Shown: positions 18,920-28,759 of the stretch, piece by piece
Layout of the letters: every line of letters begins with the position of its first letter
Position numbering within the stretch: position 1 is the first letter of the stretch
Assembly (NCBI GenBank): GCA_020328045.1
Contig: JAIXMY010000004.1
Location: forward strand, 1-35,039
Source of the DNA: Candidatus Endomicrobiellum pyrsonymphae
Lineage (GTDB): Bacteria > Elusimicrobiota > Endomicrobiia > Endomicrobiales > Endomicrobiaceae
Length of the DNA stretch: 35,039 nt
Direction of reading: 5' to 3'
The notes under the pieces: generated by a model
What the model was told of the DNA's origin: nothing
Seen by the model: the letters and a program-made list of their open reading frames with translations, nothing else
Databases searched by the model: none
Translations under genes and position numbers: made by a program

Positions 18920-18939
18920 CTAATCCCGCAAGGGATTAG
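18920..18939. repeat. Perfect short hairpin CTAATCCC-gcaa-GGGATTAG in a divergent intergenic region
   Basis: Direct reading; followed by a second stem AAAAAGGC...GCCTTTTT. Confidence 0.85.
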
Positions 18940-19193
18940 AATGAAAAAGGAAACTAAAAAGGCTTCTAAATCGGTGCCTTTTTATGATATTTTACTTCCT
19001 TTTTCCTTCCATTTTTCGATGCCTTTTTTTAATGATTTGGCAGGAAAAGTGAAGAATATGTAGTAACTGTCAAGATAAAAATTAAACAGTGACGGTTAGG
19101 CATAACAGCTTCCCGCTTTTTTTATTTAAATTTATTACTCTAAAAATGATATAATATTTTGTCTAACAAAAATCCAAACAACAGGTGTTTTCT

Positions 19194-22100
19194 ATGGTGG
19201 CAGAATTTGTACATTTACACAATCATACCGAATATTCACTCCTTGATGGCGCATGCAGATTGACAGATGACAAAGGAAAACCCGGAGCGTTATTTAATCT
19301 TATAGCTAATGAATATAAAATGTCCGCTCTTGCTATTACAGATCACGGTAATATGTACGGAGCTATGGAATTTTATTGGGCTGCAAAACAAAGCGGCATA
19401 AAACCGATTATAGGTTGTGAAGTATATGTTGCTCCAAAATCACGTTTAGATAAAGTTATAGATAGGACAGCTGAAGATGGCGGTAATTACAATCATTTAA
19501 CGTTGCTTGCCAAAGATTTCGAAGGTTATCAAAACCTTATGCGTTTGGTAAGCGTGGGTTTTACGGAGGGTTTTTATTATAAGCCTCGAGTTGATAAGGA
19601 AAGTATAGGAAAATACAGTAAAGGTCTTATTGCTCTTTCGGGTTGTCTTGCAGGCGAAGTTGCGTCGGCGCTACTTAAAGGAAATAAGGAGAAAGCGGAA
19701 AAAGTTGCAATAGAATACCGCGATATTTTCGGCGCGGATAATTTTTATATAGAAATTATGGATAATGGTCTTGAAGATCAGAAAAGAATAATTCCCGATT
19801 TTATTGAACTGTCAAAAAAAACAGGCATTCCTCTAGTTGCAACAAACGATTGTCATTTTTTAAGAAAAGAAGATTCTAAAATTCACGACATTTTGCTTTG
19901 TATTGGCACAGGGAAGATGTTAGACGATGTAAAAAGACTGCGATTCGATTCAGACCTTTTTTATTACCGTAGCGCGGAAGAGATGACAAAAACGTTTTCT
20001 TACGTACCTGAGGCAACAAAAAACACTTTAATCATTGCTGAAAAAATTAATCTTGAAATCAATACAGATAAACTGCTCTTGCCACAATTTCCCGTACCAA
20101 AAGAATATCAATCAGATTCAGAATATCTTGAAACGCTTTGTCGTCAAGGACTTGCTAAAAGATACAATATAATTAAACCCGAACATGATGAAAGATTAAG
20201 GCATGAACTTTCTATTATTAACAGGATGGGTTTTGCGTCTTATTTTTTAATAGTATCTGACTTCATAAAATATGCAAAAGATCATAGCATTCCAGTAGGA
20301 CCAGGTAGAGGTTCAGGCGCGGGCTCGATGGTCGCATACACTTTAGGCATTACAGACATTTGTCCGTTAAAATATGATTTATTGTTTGAAAGATTTTTAA
20401 ACCCTGATAGAAGATCAATGCCTGATTTAGATATAGACTTTGCAGATACGGGACGTGACGAAGTTATAAAATATGTGCGTCGCAAATACGGTGAAGAAAA
20501 ATGCGCGCAGATTATAACATTTGGCTCAATGCAGTCTAGACTTGTTATAAGAGACGTTGCAAGAGTGATGGGATTTACTCCTACGGAATCAAATAACATC
20601 GCAAAACTTATCCCCCAAAATGCAAGTATTGCGGAGGCTTTAGAGACTACAACAGATTTGTCAAAACTTGTTAAAGCGGACGAACGTATTGCAAAACTCA
20701 TAGCTACTTCGCAAAAGTTAGAAGGTCTCAAAAGACATACCGGAGTGCATGCCGCGGGGATGGTTATAGCAAATGAAGAAATTACAAATTATTCTCCTCT
20801 TGCAAAAGGTTCAAAAGATATTATTACAACTCAGTATGACGGCGTTGTACTGCCTCAGTTGGGTCTTTTAAAAGTTGACTTTTTGGGATTGAGAACGCTT
20901 ACAATTATTGACGATTGCGTTAAATTTATACATGAAAAAAATCCGGATTTTAACTTAGACATTATTCCGTTAAACGATAAAAAAACTTATCGATTACTTG
21001 ACGAAGCTAAAACTATGGGCGTGTTTCAGTTAGAAAGTAAAGGTATAAGGGATTTGATAAGAAAACTTCAGCCGAGCAGTATTGACGATATAGTGGCATT
21101 AATTGCCTTGTATCGACCTGGTCCTATGGGTTCAGGAATGTTGGACGATTTTGTAAACCGCAAACATGGCAGAACAAAAATTGTTTACGATTATCCTTTG
21201 CAAGAACCTATATTGAAAAGCACTTACGGCGTTATTTTGTATCAGGAACAGGTAATGAAGATGTCAGTTGCCATGGCAGGATTCACACCCGGAGAAGCAG
21301 ACAGTTTACGTAAAGCTATGAGCAAAAAGATACCTGAAGTTATTGAAAAAGAAAGAGAGAAATTTATAAATGGCGCTAAAGAAAAAAATATTGATAGAAA
21401 AATATCAGAAAAAGTGTTTAATAACATTGTTGCTTTTGCTGGATATGGTTTCAATAAATCCCACTCTGCTGCGTACGGCGTAGTATCTTATCGTACAGCA
21501 TATTTAAAAGCAAATCACCCGTTAGAATATATAACCGCTTTGCTTAATAGTGAAATAGGCCGTTCTTCTGTAAAGGGTAATGAAGAAAATAAATTGATAA
21601 TGTATTTAGAAGATGCCGCCCTTTTTGGTATTAAAGTATTACCCCCGGACGTACAATACTCTGATGGAAATTTTAGAATAGAAGGCAAGAATATACGTTT
21701 TGGGTTGCTTGCAGTTAAAACTGTCGGAGAAGGACTAACAGAATCTATAGAGCAAGCAAGATTGGATGGTAAAAAAAGCAAAGAATTTAAGGACTGGAAT
21801 GATTTTTTACAAAGAATAGATTTGAAATCAACAAATAAGAAAGCTCTTGAAAGTCTTGCAAAGGCCGGCGCTTTCGATACTTTTGGCAAAGACAAACTTG
21901 CAATAAGAGCAAGTCTTATTCAAAGTATAGATTCATCTGTAAATAAAACTGAAAAAATAAAACAAGAAAGAGATTCAGCGCAAGGGTTCCTTTTCAATAA
22001 TTCAGAAACTATGGTAAGCGTATCTTCATTACAAAAGGCAAAACCGCTTGAACTTTCTGAAGCGTTAGCTTTTGAAAAAGAAGTTTTGGGATTTTATCTT

Positions 22101-22724
22101 TCGGGGCATCCGTTAACCCCGAGAAAGAGAGATCTTGTTGCATATTCTAATTATAGACTTGACAAATTACCGGAACCGAAAGAAAATGTTGATTTTAAAA
22201 CGGCGCAAAGCGTACGCGTTGCCGGTATGATAGTCTCTGTAAAAAAACTTATTTCAAAAGTAAAAAAAGAACCTTATGCGAGATTGAGAATAGAGGATCT
22301 GCACGGTAGTGTTGATGCGATACTCTTCCCAAAAAATTTTGAAAGATTTAGTTCTTATATTACGCCCAATAATGTTGTTGTAGCAAAGGGTGGATTAATG
22401 GGAACGCATGGACAACCTGAAATAATAGTAGAGGATATAATGACAATAGATGAAGCCAAAAAGAAATTTCCGGCAAATTGCGGAGAAGTGCATGTAAAAG
22501 TTTCTACAACAAGATATGATGATACTTTAAGCGATGAACTAAAGAAAATTTTTAGTCAACATAATGGCAAAGCAAAAGTTTATCTTGATTTAGAAGATTC
22601 CTTACACGGAAAATTTTCTATTGAAACAGAATATCTGTCCGAATGTTCTGATAAATTTATAGACGATGTTGAAACAGCAATAGGTTTCAAGGATTGTGTG
22701 GAACTACATTATATGAACATATAG
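19194..22724 (+). CDS. dnaE: DNA polymerase III subunit alpha
   Basis: FVHLHNHTEYSLLDGACR, GPGRGSGAGSMVAYTLGITDICP, PDLDIDFADTGRDEVI, GYGFNKSHSAAYG. Confidence 0.97.
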   Translation: MVAEFVHLHNHTEYSLLDGACRLTDDKGKPGALFNLIANEYKMSALAITDHGNMYGAMEFYWAAKQSGIKPIIGCEVYVAPKSRLDKVIDRTAEDGGNYNHLTLLAKDFEGYQNLMRLVSVGFTEGFYYKPRVDKESIGKYSKGLIALSGCLAGEVASALLKGNKEKAEKVAIEYRDIFGADNFYIEIMDNGLEDQKRIIPDFIELSKKTGIPLVATNDCHFLRKEDSKIHDILLCIGTGKMLDDVKRLRFDSDLFYYRSAEEMTKTFSYVPEATKNTLIIAEKINLEINTDKLLLPQFPVPKEYQSDSEYLETLCRQGLAKRYNIIKPEHDERLRHELSIINRMGFASYFLIVSDFIKYAKDHSIPVGPGRGSGAGSMVAYTLGITDICPLKYDLLFERFLNPDRRSMPDLDIDFADTGRDEVIKYVRRKYGEEKCAQIITFGSMQSRLVIRDVARVMGFTPTESNNIAKLIPQNASIAEALETTTDLSKLVKADERIAKLIATSQKLEGLKRHTGVHAAGMVIANEEITNYSPLAKGSKDIITTQYDGVVLPQLGLLKVDFLGLRTLTIIDDCVKFIHEKNPDFNLDIIPLNDKKTYRLLDEAKTMGVFQLESKGIRDLIRKLQPSSIDDIVALIALYRPGPMGSGMLDDFVNRKHGRTKIVYDYPLQEPILKSTYGVILYQEQVMKMSVAMAGFTPGEADSLRKAMSKKIPEVIEKEREKFINGAKEKNIDRKISEKVFNNIVAFAGYGFNKSHSAAYGVVSYRTAYLKANHPLEYITALLNSEIGRSSVKGNEENKLIMYLEDAALFGIKVLPPDVQYSDGNFRIEGKNIRFGLLAVKTVGEGLTESIEQARLDGKKSKEFKDWNDFLQRIDLKSTNKKALESLAKAGAFDTFGKDKLAIRASLIQSIDSSVNKTEKIKQERDSAQGFLFNNSETMVSVSSLQKAKPLELSEALAFEKEVLGFYLSGHPLTPRKRDLVAYSNYRLDKLPEPKENVDFKTAQSVRVAGMIVSVKKLISKVKKEPYARLRIEDLHGSVDAILFPKNFERFSSYITPNNVVVAKGGLMGTHGQPEIIVEDIMTIDEAKKKFPANCGEVHVKVSTTRYDDTLSDELKKIFSQHNGKAKVYLDLEDSLHGKFSIETEYLSECSDKFIDDVETAIGFKDCVELHYMNI

Positions 22725-22725
22725 T

Positions 22726-22891
22726 CAACTAACTTTTATGTTGATACAATTGCGCTACTTAATTTTCAATGAAATTTTGGCTGTTTTATAAGAGATAGTG
22801 TAGTATTGAACTATTGACCAATAAAACAGATGAAATTTACTGAAAAGGGTGTATGACGTAAAAATAGCGCGTTGTGGCGTTTGACTTCCTA
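22726..22891 (+). repeat. Dispersed intergenic repeat family 2, copy A (with ~52-bp internal insert)
   Basis: Shares GATACAATTGCGCTACTTAA, AAATTTACTGAAAAG, AAAAATAGCGC and GACTTCCTA in order with the reverse complement of 29477-29581. Confidence 0.8.
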
Positions 22892-22994
22892 GCAAGAGGA
22901 ATGAGTTATTGCTTCGTCGGTTCGTCTCGCGTTACATCCATTTTTGAGCTAACGTACCAATATAAAGTTAGCCGACTATATATAAGGAGAGAAA

Positions 22995-24284
22995 ATGCTA
23001 GACATCAAAGTTATTAAAGAAAATGTTGAAGCTGTTAAACAAGCGATGCTAAATAGAAATAAAGCTGTCAACTTTAATCAAATATTGAAGTTGGACGAGA
23101 AAAGAAAGTTTGTAATAGGGGAGATAGAAAAACTAAGGCTTAAAAGAAATAAAGAATCTGGAGAAATAGGAAAACTTAAAAGAGACGGCAAAGAGCCTTC
23201 TCCAGATATTCTTGCAGAAATAAATGAAACAAGAGATATAATTCAAGAGCAGGAAAAACAGCTTTTGCTGATTAAAAACCAAATGGAAGATTTTCTTCTT
23301 GGGCTTCCAAACATTCCTGACGAAAGTGTTCCGATAGGCAAAGATGAAAAAAATAATAAGATTATAAGAGTTGTCGGGGAGATAAAAAAAAATTCATTTC
23401 AACCTAAACATCACTGGGAAATTGGAGAGAAACTGGATATTCTTGATTTTGCGACAGCATCAAAAATTTCGGGTTCGCGTTTTGCAGTTTTAAAAAATGA
23501 AGGTTGCGCTTTAGAGAGAGCAATTATCTCTTTTTTCTTAGATACGCATAAATCAAGAGGATATAAGGAAATAATGACCCCTTATCTTGTGAACGGTGCT
23601 TCTATGAGGGGGACAGGTCAGTTGCCGAAGTTTGGAGAAGATGCCTTTAAATGCGCTAACGATGATTTGTATTTAATACCTACAGCGGAAGTACCTGTAA
23701 CAAATATTTACAGAGATTGTGTTTTAGACGAATCTTTGCTCCCACAAAAACTTGTTTCCTATTCCGCATGTTTTAGGAGAGAGTCCGGAACGTATGGTAA
23801 AGATGCTAAAGGGCTTATAAGAAACCATCAGTTTAATAAAGTTGAGCTCGTAAAATTTGTTAAACCCGAAACTTCAAGCGAAGAATTAGAATCTCTTGTT
23901 CTTGATGCAGGTAATGTTTTAGAATTGCTCAAGCTCCCATATAGAGTTGTTCTTTTGTCAACAGGCGACATGAGTTTTTCATCGGCGAAAACTTATGATT
24001 TGGAAGTATGGCTTAGCGGAAATTCAATGTATAGGGAAATTTCTTCATGTTCAAATTTTAGAAATTTCCAAGCAAGAAGAATGAATATAAAAATGAAATA
24101 TTTTCAAAATAAGAGAAAAGATCTTTTACACACACTAAATGGTTCAGGTGTCGCCGTTGGTAGAACTTTTGCAGCAATACTTGAAAACTATCAGCAAGAA
24201 GACGGCTCTGTAGTAATTCCTGAGGCACTGAGAAAATATACGGGTTTCGACATAATAAAATCTAAAAAAGCGCAAGTACCATAG
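22995..24284 (+). CDS. serS: Seryl-tRNA synthetase
   Basis: [66 protein letters not shown]. Confidence 0.97.
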   Translation: MLDIKVIKENVEAVKQAMLNRNKAVNFNQILKLDEKRKFVIGEIEKLRLKRNKESGEIGKLKRDGKEPSPDILAEINETRDIIQEQEKQLLLIKNQMEDFLLGLPNIPDESVPIGKDEKNNKIIRVVGEIKKNSFQPKHHWEIGEKLDILDFATASKISGSRFAVLKNEGCALERAIISFFLDTHKSRGYKEIMTPYLVNGASMRGTGQLPKFGEDAFKCANDDLYLIPTAEVPVTNIYRDCVLDESLLPQKLVSYSACFRRESGTYGKDAKGLIRNHQFNKVELVKFVKPETSSEELESLVLDAGNVLELLKLPYRVVLLSTGDMSFSSAKTYDLEVWLSGNSMYREISSCSNFRNFQARRMNIKMKYFQNKRKDLLHTLNGSGVAVGRTFAAILENYQQEDGSVVIPEALRKYTGFDIIKSKKAQVP

Positions 24285-24300
24285 GTGTGGCAACAAACAA

Positions 24301-24334
24301 AAAAAAGCCGACTCTTCTTAAGAATCGGCTTTTT
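24301..24334. terminator. Bidirectional intrinsic terminator between convergent serS and the 32-aa gene
   Basis: AAAAAAGCCGACTCTTCTTAAGAATCGGCTTTTT: long stem with A/T tracts on both sides. Confidence 0.85.
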
Positions 24335-24348
24335 CACTTCACAAAATT

Positions 24349-24447
24349 TTATTTTTTCTTCTTTTTAGCAACAGTTTTGCTTGCCACTTTTTTTACAATC
24401 TTCTTTTTCTTAGACACTGCTTTTTTTCCTGCGCATCCACAAGCCAT
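24349..24447 (-). CDS. 32-aa Cys/Lys-rich basic microprotein
   Basis: MACGCAGKKAVSKKKKIVKKVASKTVAKKKKK*; strong AAAAGGAG upstream of ATG and terminator downstream; the 67-aa ORF in the track over-extends the start. Confidence 0.7.
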   Translation of the reverse strand: MACGCAGKKAVSKKKKIVKKVASKTVAKKKKK

Positions 24448-24556
24448 GTGCGACTCCTTTTGGGAAGAATCTCCCTTTTTATACTTCCGCACGCAAAGCG
24501 CGGAAAGTTTCACTTCGGACACCATTATTATAAAAAAGAAAAAAAAAAGCAAATTA

Positions 24557-25351
24557 TTATTTTAAATCATTTGGAGTTTCACGAGGAGGAAGTTTGATAT
24601 TTCTCATTGCAAAAATGCCGGCAACGATTGAACCAATAAAATAAATAGACCACAGATAAGTGTAATAAGAGCCGCAAAGTACAGCGATGCCTGCTGCTAT
24701 AAACGATGCTGCAAAAATAATTAAACTTGCTTCAAGATATCTCCATTTTGTGGGTATTAAATTATAAATATTTGCAAGCTGATAATTATGTCGTCTATGT
24801 CTTACATATGCTGCAGCGAGAAGTAAAAATCCTACAGGTGAAACAAACTGGCAAATTAAATGTATTAATATAAGTTGTATCGATGGATGTACGGATTGAA
24901 ACCACACAGGGTCGTATATATTAATATCGCCCCATGTTGACACAACTTTAGATCCCGTTACGGCAATACTGTTTAGCAAAACAAAAATTATTCCCATTAA
25001 AGATCCCATTGTATAAGCGGCAAATTTTGTAGAGTGTGGCGCGCCGCTAGGTGTAGGTACCCAGTGGAAAATAGCAACAAGAATAGAAGGAGCAATTACA
25101 GCCATTAAAAAAAATTGCCTCATACAATTTATTATCAATGGCCATGGATGAGGTCCTAAAACATTCTGAAAGGGTCGCGTAATAAAATAAATACCAAATA
25201 TTATGAACGCAAATTCAATTTTTTTAAAACCGATTTCGCCAAACATCATAGAACGAAACCTGCTTGTACGTTTTACTTCAATCGCCATAAAAAAATACAG
25301 CGTACCTGCTAGAATCGGCAGGAAAAAAGTTATAATAAAATCAAAATTCAT
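24557..25351 (-). CDS. Multi-TM membrane protein of unknown function
   Basis: 264 aa with about 7 hydrophobic segments; 4-bp overlap with folD. Confidence 0.75.
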   Translation of the reverse strand: MNFDFIITFFLPILAGTLYFFMAIEVKRTSRFRSMMFGEIGFKKIEFAFIIFGIYFITRPFQNVLGPHPWPLIINCMRQFFLMAVIAPSILVAIFHWVPTPSGAPHSTKFAAYTMGSLMGIIFVLLNSIAVTGSKVVSTWGDINIYDPVWFQSVHPSIQLILIHLICQFVSPVGFLLLAAAYVRHRRHNYQLANIYNLIPTKWRYLEASLIIFAASFIAAGIAVLCGSYYTYLWSIYFIGSIVAGIFAMRNIKLPPRETPNDLK

Positions 25352-26238
25352 TTTATCTCCGAGCGAACGTAATTGTTTCTGTTGCTAAATGCTTTTAAAG
25401 TGTTTCCTAAAAGCATCGTTATTGTCATTGGTCCAACTCCGCCGGGAACAGGTGTTATTGTTATATCCATGTTTTTAACATCGTCAAAATCAACGTCGCC
25501 GCTCAGTCCGTTAGGCGTTCTATTTATTCCGATGTCAATAACCGTTGCTCCGTCTTTTATAAATTCTTTACTCACAAATTTTGGTTTGCCTATAGCTACG
25601 ATAACAATGTCTGCGATCTTACACATCTTTTTTAAATTTTTTGTTTTTGAATGAGCCATTATAACCGTTGCGCTGTTTGCAAGTAAGAGCATTGAAAGAG
25701 GTTTGCCCACCAAATTTGATCTGCCTATAACAATTGCTGTTTTTCCTTCAATTACTACATTTGATTCATGTAATAAATGTATAACGCCAAGAGGTGTGCA
25801 AGAAACTAAAATATTTTTTTTGATTATTTCGTCCCAGTTTTTTGATAAATTGAGAAGTCCCGCATTAAAAGGATTAAGACCGTCAACATCCTTTAAAGGA
25901 CTTATTGCATTAATGCATTCTTGAACATCTTCACCATTTGGAAGAGGTAGTTGCAATAAAATACCGTCAATTTTGGGATTTGCGTTCAATTCGTTTATTA
26001 AAGCGATAATCTCTTTTCGAGAAGCATTATTATCAAGATTGTGGTGGTAGGATATTATTCCAGCATCTTCGCATGCTTTAATTTTTGATTTAATATAAAC
26101 TTGGCTTGCAGGATCTTTGCCCACTAAAATCGTTGCAAGACCCGGGACATTTCCCGTTTGTTGTTTAAGCAGAGCAACTCTTTCTTTAATTTCAATTCTT
26201 TTATCATTTGATATTTTTTTACCGTCAATTATTTGCAT
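25348..26238 (-). CDS. folD: Methylenetetrahydrofolate dehydrogenase/cyclohydrolase
   Basis: VGKDPASQVYIKSKIKACEDAGI, GILLQLPLP, VIGRSNLVGKPLSMLLL, PVPGGVGPMTITML. Confidence 0.97.
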   Translation of the reverse strand: MQIIDGKKISNDKRIEIKERVALLKQQTGNVPGLATILVGKDPASQVYIKSKIKACEDAGIISYHHNLDNNASRKEIIALINELNANPKIDGILLQLPLPNGEDVQECINAISPLKDVDGLNPFNAGLLNLSKNWDEIIKKNILVSCTPLGVIHLLHESNVVIEGKTAIVIGRSNLVGKPLSMLLLANSATVIMAHSKTKNLKKMCKIADIVIVAIGKPKFVSKEFIKDGATVIDIGINRTPNGLSGDVDFDDVKNMDITITPVPGGVGPMTITMLLGNTLKAFSNRNNYVRSEIK

Positions 26239-26364
26239 TTATTGCCTCAATTGTAGACGCAACATTTCAGTGCGCATTATTTCTGCTTCGTCGAAACAGG
26301 ATTATATCAACTAATACGTTTTATTGCAAGGAACGGTAATATTTAGTACAATCCCTGCTTGTTT

Positions 26365-26456
26365 GGAGGGGTCGCATAGTTGGTCTAGTGCGCCGGTTTG
26401 CTAAACCGGTGTACGGATGAAAGTCCGTACCGAGAGTTCGAATCTCTCCCCCTCCG
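26365..26456 (+). tRNA. tRNA-Ser(GCT)
   Basis: GGAGGGG acceptor, CCGGT-TTGCTAA-ACCGG anticodon arm, long variable arm TACGGATGAAAGTCCGTA. Confidence 0.95.
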
Positions 26457-26582
26457 TTTGGAGATACTGTCATAAAAAAAATACGTCGTTGTCGTTTGAC
26501 AAGATGGACTTATTTATATACAATTCTGCTCCCGGTGATTTTTGCGACGGGTAAGCTATGGTGTTGAGTATGGAGGTACAGA

Positions 26583-26834
26583 ATGGCAGTTCGACTACGT
26601 TTGCAGAGAAGGGGCAAACCAAAAAGACCTTATTACAGAGTAGTAGCAGTTGATCAGAGGTCTAAGAGAGATGGAGAACCTATAGAAATTCTTGGTCAGT
26701 ATGATCCAATAGCAGTGGATAATAAATTCAATGTTAATATGGACAGAGTGAATTATTGGCTAGGTACCGGGGCGCAAGCTTCAGAAACGGTGGCTGCATT
26801 AATAAAAAAGAGCCAAATAATTGAAAATAGATAG
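26583..26834 (+). CDS. rpsP: 30S ribosomal protein S16
   Basis: MAVRLRLQRRGKPKRPYYRVVAVDQRSKRDG. Confidence 0.98.
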   Translation: MAVRLRLQRRGKPKRPYYRVVAVDQRSKRDGEPIEILGQYDPIAVDNKFNVNMDRVNYWLGTGAQASETVAALIKKSQIIENR

Positions 26835-26872
26835 TTGATAGTTACTAAGTTGTTTACTACGAGGGGGGGCTT

Positions 26873-27103
26873 ATGAAAGAACTTGTGCTTTTAATTGCGA
26901 GGGCTTTGGTTGACAGTCCGGAACAGGTAGAAGTCAGAGAAATTGCAGGAGAGAAAGCAACGGTTTTGGAATTAAAAGTCGCCGATGGGGACAGAGGCAA
27001 GATTATTGGTAAAGAGGGCAGAATTATTAAGGCAATAAGAATTATTGTGAATTCAGCTTCCGCAAAACTTAATAAAAGAGCAACTGTCGAAGTAATTGAG
27101 TAA
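26873..27103 (+). CDS. khpA: KH-domain RNA-binding protein
   Basis: GDRGKIIGKEGRIIKAIRIIVNSAS; between rpsP and rimM. Confidence 0.93.
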   Translation: MKELVLLIARALVDSPEQVEVREIAGEKATVLELKVADGDRGKIIGKEGRIIKAIRIIVNSASAKLNKRATVEVIE

Positions 27104-27107
27104 GGAA

Positions 27108-27419
27108 ATGGATCTGAAAAAGAACGATTTAAAGTGGAAGATTTCCGACATCTTGGGTTTTGAAGTCTTTAATCAAAACGGACTTCGTTTGGGGATTCTT
27201 TCGGATGTTGTGTTAACGGGTAGCAATGACGTTTGGATTGTAAAATGTTACAATGAAGAAATCTTGATTCCTGCATTAAAAAATGTAATAAAAGAGGTGA
27301 ACATTGCGAGGAAGAAAATTTTTGTTGCTTTACCTAAAGAGTATGAAGACATTTATGGTCAAGTGAAACTGGCTGACGATCTTTTTGAATATAATGGTCA
27401 TTATGTGTATGAGGATTGA
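27108..27419 (+). CDS. rimM: Ribosome maturation factor RimM-like (short, PRC-barrel part)
   Basis: LGFEVFNQNGLRLGILSDVVLTGSNDVWIV...ILIPALKNVIKEVNIARKKIFV; synteny. Confidence 0.8.
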   Translation: MDLKKNDLKWKISDILGFEVFNQNGLRLGILSDVVLTGSNDVWIVKCYNEEILIPALKNVIKEVNIARKKIFVALPKEYEDIYGQVKLADDLFEYNGHYVYED

Positions 27420-28128
27420 CATTCTTACGATTTTCCCTAAAATGTTTAAAGGTCCATTTACGGAAAGTTTAATAGGCAGAGCGGCAAAAAAAGAATTTCT
27501 TAAAATTAATATTGTTGATATAAGATCTTTCTCTGAAGACAAACATAAAAAAGTTGATGATAAGCCCTTTGGTGGCGGTGTTGGAATGGTTATGAAGCCT
27601 GAGCCGTTGTACAATGCTATAAAAAGCGCGGGTGTCAAAAGGAAAAACAGTGCTTATAAAAGTCCATATTCAAAACCATATGTTATTTATATGTCGCCAC
27701 AGGGTAAAACGCTAAACAATAAAATTGTAAAAAACCTTGCAGAGTTTAAATATTTAGTTCTTGTATGCGGGCATTATGAAGGTATTGATGAGCGTGTTAT
27801 AAATTATGTTGATGAAGAAATATCGGTTGGCGATTATGTTCTTACCGGTGGAGAGATTCCCGCAATGGTTTTAGTCGATAGTATTGCAAGAATGCTTCAC
27901 GGAGTTGTCAAAGAGGAAGATTCTGTAAAAAATGATTCATTCTATAATGGGTTGTTGGATTATCCCCATTACACAAGACCTGCAGTGTTTAAGGGTCATA
28001 AAGTTCCAGAGGTACTTTTGTCGGGGGATCATAAAAAAGTTGGCGAATGGCGTGCAAAAGAATCGTATAAAAGAACGAAGGAACGTCGCCCGGATTTATT
28101 GATAGACAAAGTAGAAATTGAAAAGTAA
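27409..28128 (+). CDS. trmD: tRNA (guanine-N1)-methyltransferase
   Basis: MRIDILTIFPKMF, DDKPFGGGVGMVMKPEP, CGHYEGIDERVI, SVGDYVLTGGEIPAMVL. Confidence 0.97.
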   Translation: MRIDILTIFPKMFKGPFTESLIGRAAKKEFLKINIVDIRSFSEDKHKKVDDKPFGGGVGMVMKPEPLYNAIKSAGVKRKNSAYKSPYSKPYVIYMSPQGKTLNNKIVKNLAEFKYLVLVCGHYEGIDERVINYVDEEISVGDYVLTGGEIPAMVLVDSIARMLHGVVKEEDSVKNDSFYNGLLDYPHYTRPAVFKGHKVPEVLLSGDHKKVGEWRAKESYKRTKERRPDLLIDKVEIEK

Positions 28129-28192
28129 AATGTGATTGGTTGCAGTGCAGTATAAGTGTATCTACATCGACGCCGACGACGCTGTATAGGGT

Positions 28193-28233
28193 GGCTGTAC
28201 TCAGCCAACCTCGCGGGCGTTATGCCCGCGAGG
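28193..28233 (+). repeat. Two adjacent perfect hairpins separated by AA: GGCTG-tact-CAGCC and CCTCGCGGGC-gttat-GCCCGCGAGG
   Basis: Direct reading, trmD-rplS intergenic region. Confidence 0.95.
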
Positions 28234-28352
28234 AATAAAAAAGTAAAATCGTGGAGTAGCGTAATTGACTATCGTGCTTGCTTTGGGAGCAAGAGGGTGT
28301 AGTATTTCTTGCTAGTCCAAGTTGTTTTGTTGTTCATAAAGGAGAGTAGTAA

Positions 28353-28745
28353 ATGTTATTACTAGAGCATGTTCAGTTAGCGCAGAAAAAGGATTTGGGG
28401 GTATCTTTCAAATCCGGCGATCAGATAAAAGTATATTTTAAAGTAGTTGAAGGTGAAAATGAAAGAACACAAGTTTTTGAAGGCGTAGTTATACGTGTGA
28501 AAGGTAGCGGACTTTCAGAAACTTTCACAGTAAGAAAAATTTCTTTCGGAGTAGGAGTTGAAAGGATTTTTCCTATTCATTCCCCTCGCATTGAAAAAGT
28601 TGAAGTTGTAAGACGTGGAAAAGTGCGCAGAGCAAAATTGTATTATCTAAGAAATCTTTCAGGTAAGGCTGCAAGAATTTCTGAAGATTCTTCTAGAAGA
28701 TTTGGGAAGAAAGAATCGCCAACGCAAGTTTCTGTTGCAAATTAA
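28353..28745 (+). CDS. rplS: 50S ribosomal protein L19
   Basis: [35 protein letters not shown]. Confidence 0.97.
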   Translation: MLLLEHVQLAQKKDLGVSFKSGDQIKVYFKVVEGENERTQVFEGVVIRVKGSGLSETFTVRKISFGVGVERIFPIHSPRIEKVEVVRRGKVRRAKLYYLRNLSGKAARISEDSSRRFGKKESPTQVSVAN

Positions 28746-28759
28746 GATTGTACAAACGA

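Noticed and set aside
20282-20731. Long antisense ORF inside dnaE (149 aa)
   Set aside because: Antisense shadow of a strongly conserved polymerase region; no SD or recognisable domain.
28209-28233. CCTCGCGGGC-gttat-GCCCGCGAGG as a rho-independent terminator
   Set aside because: Followed by AATAAAAAAG rather than a U-tract on the plus strand, and it lies inside an apparent operon.
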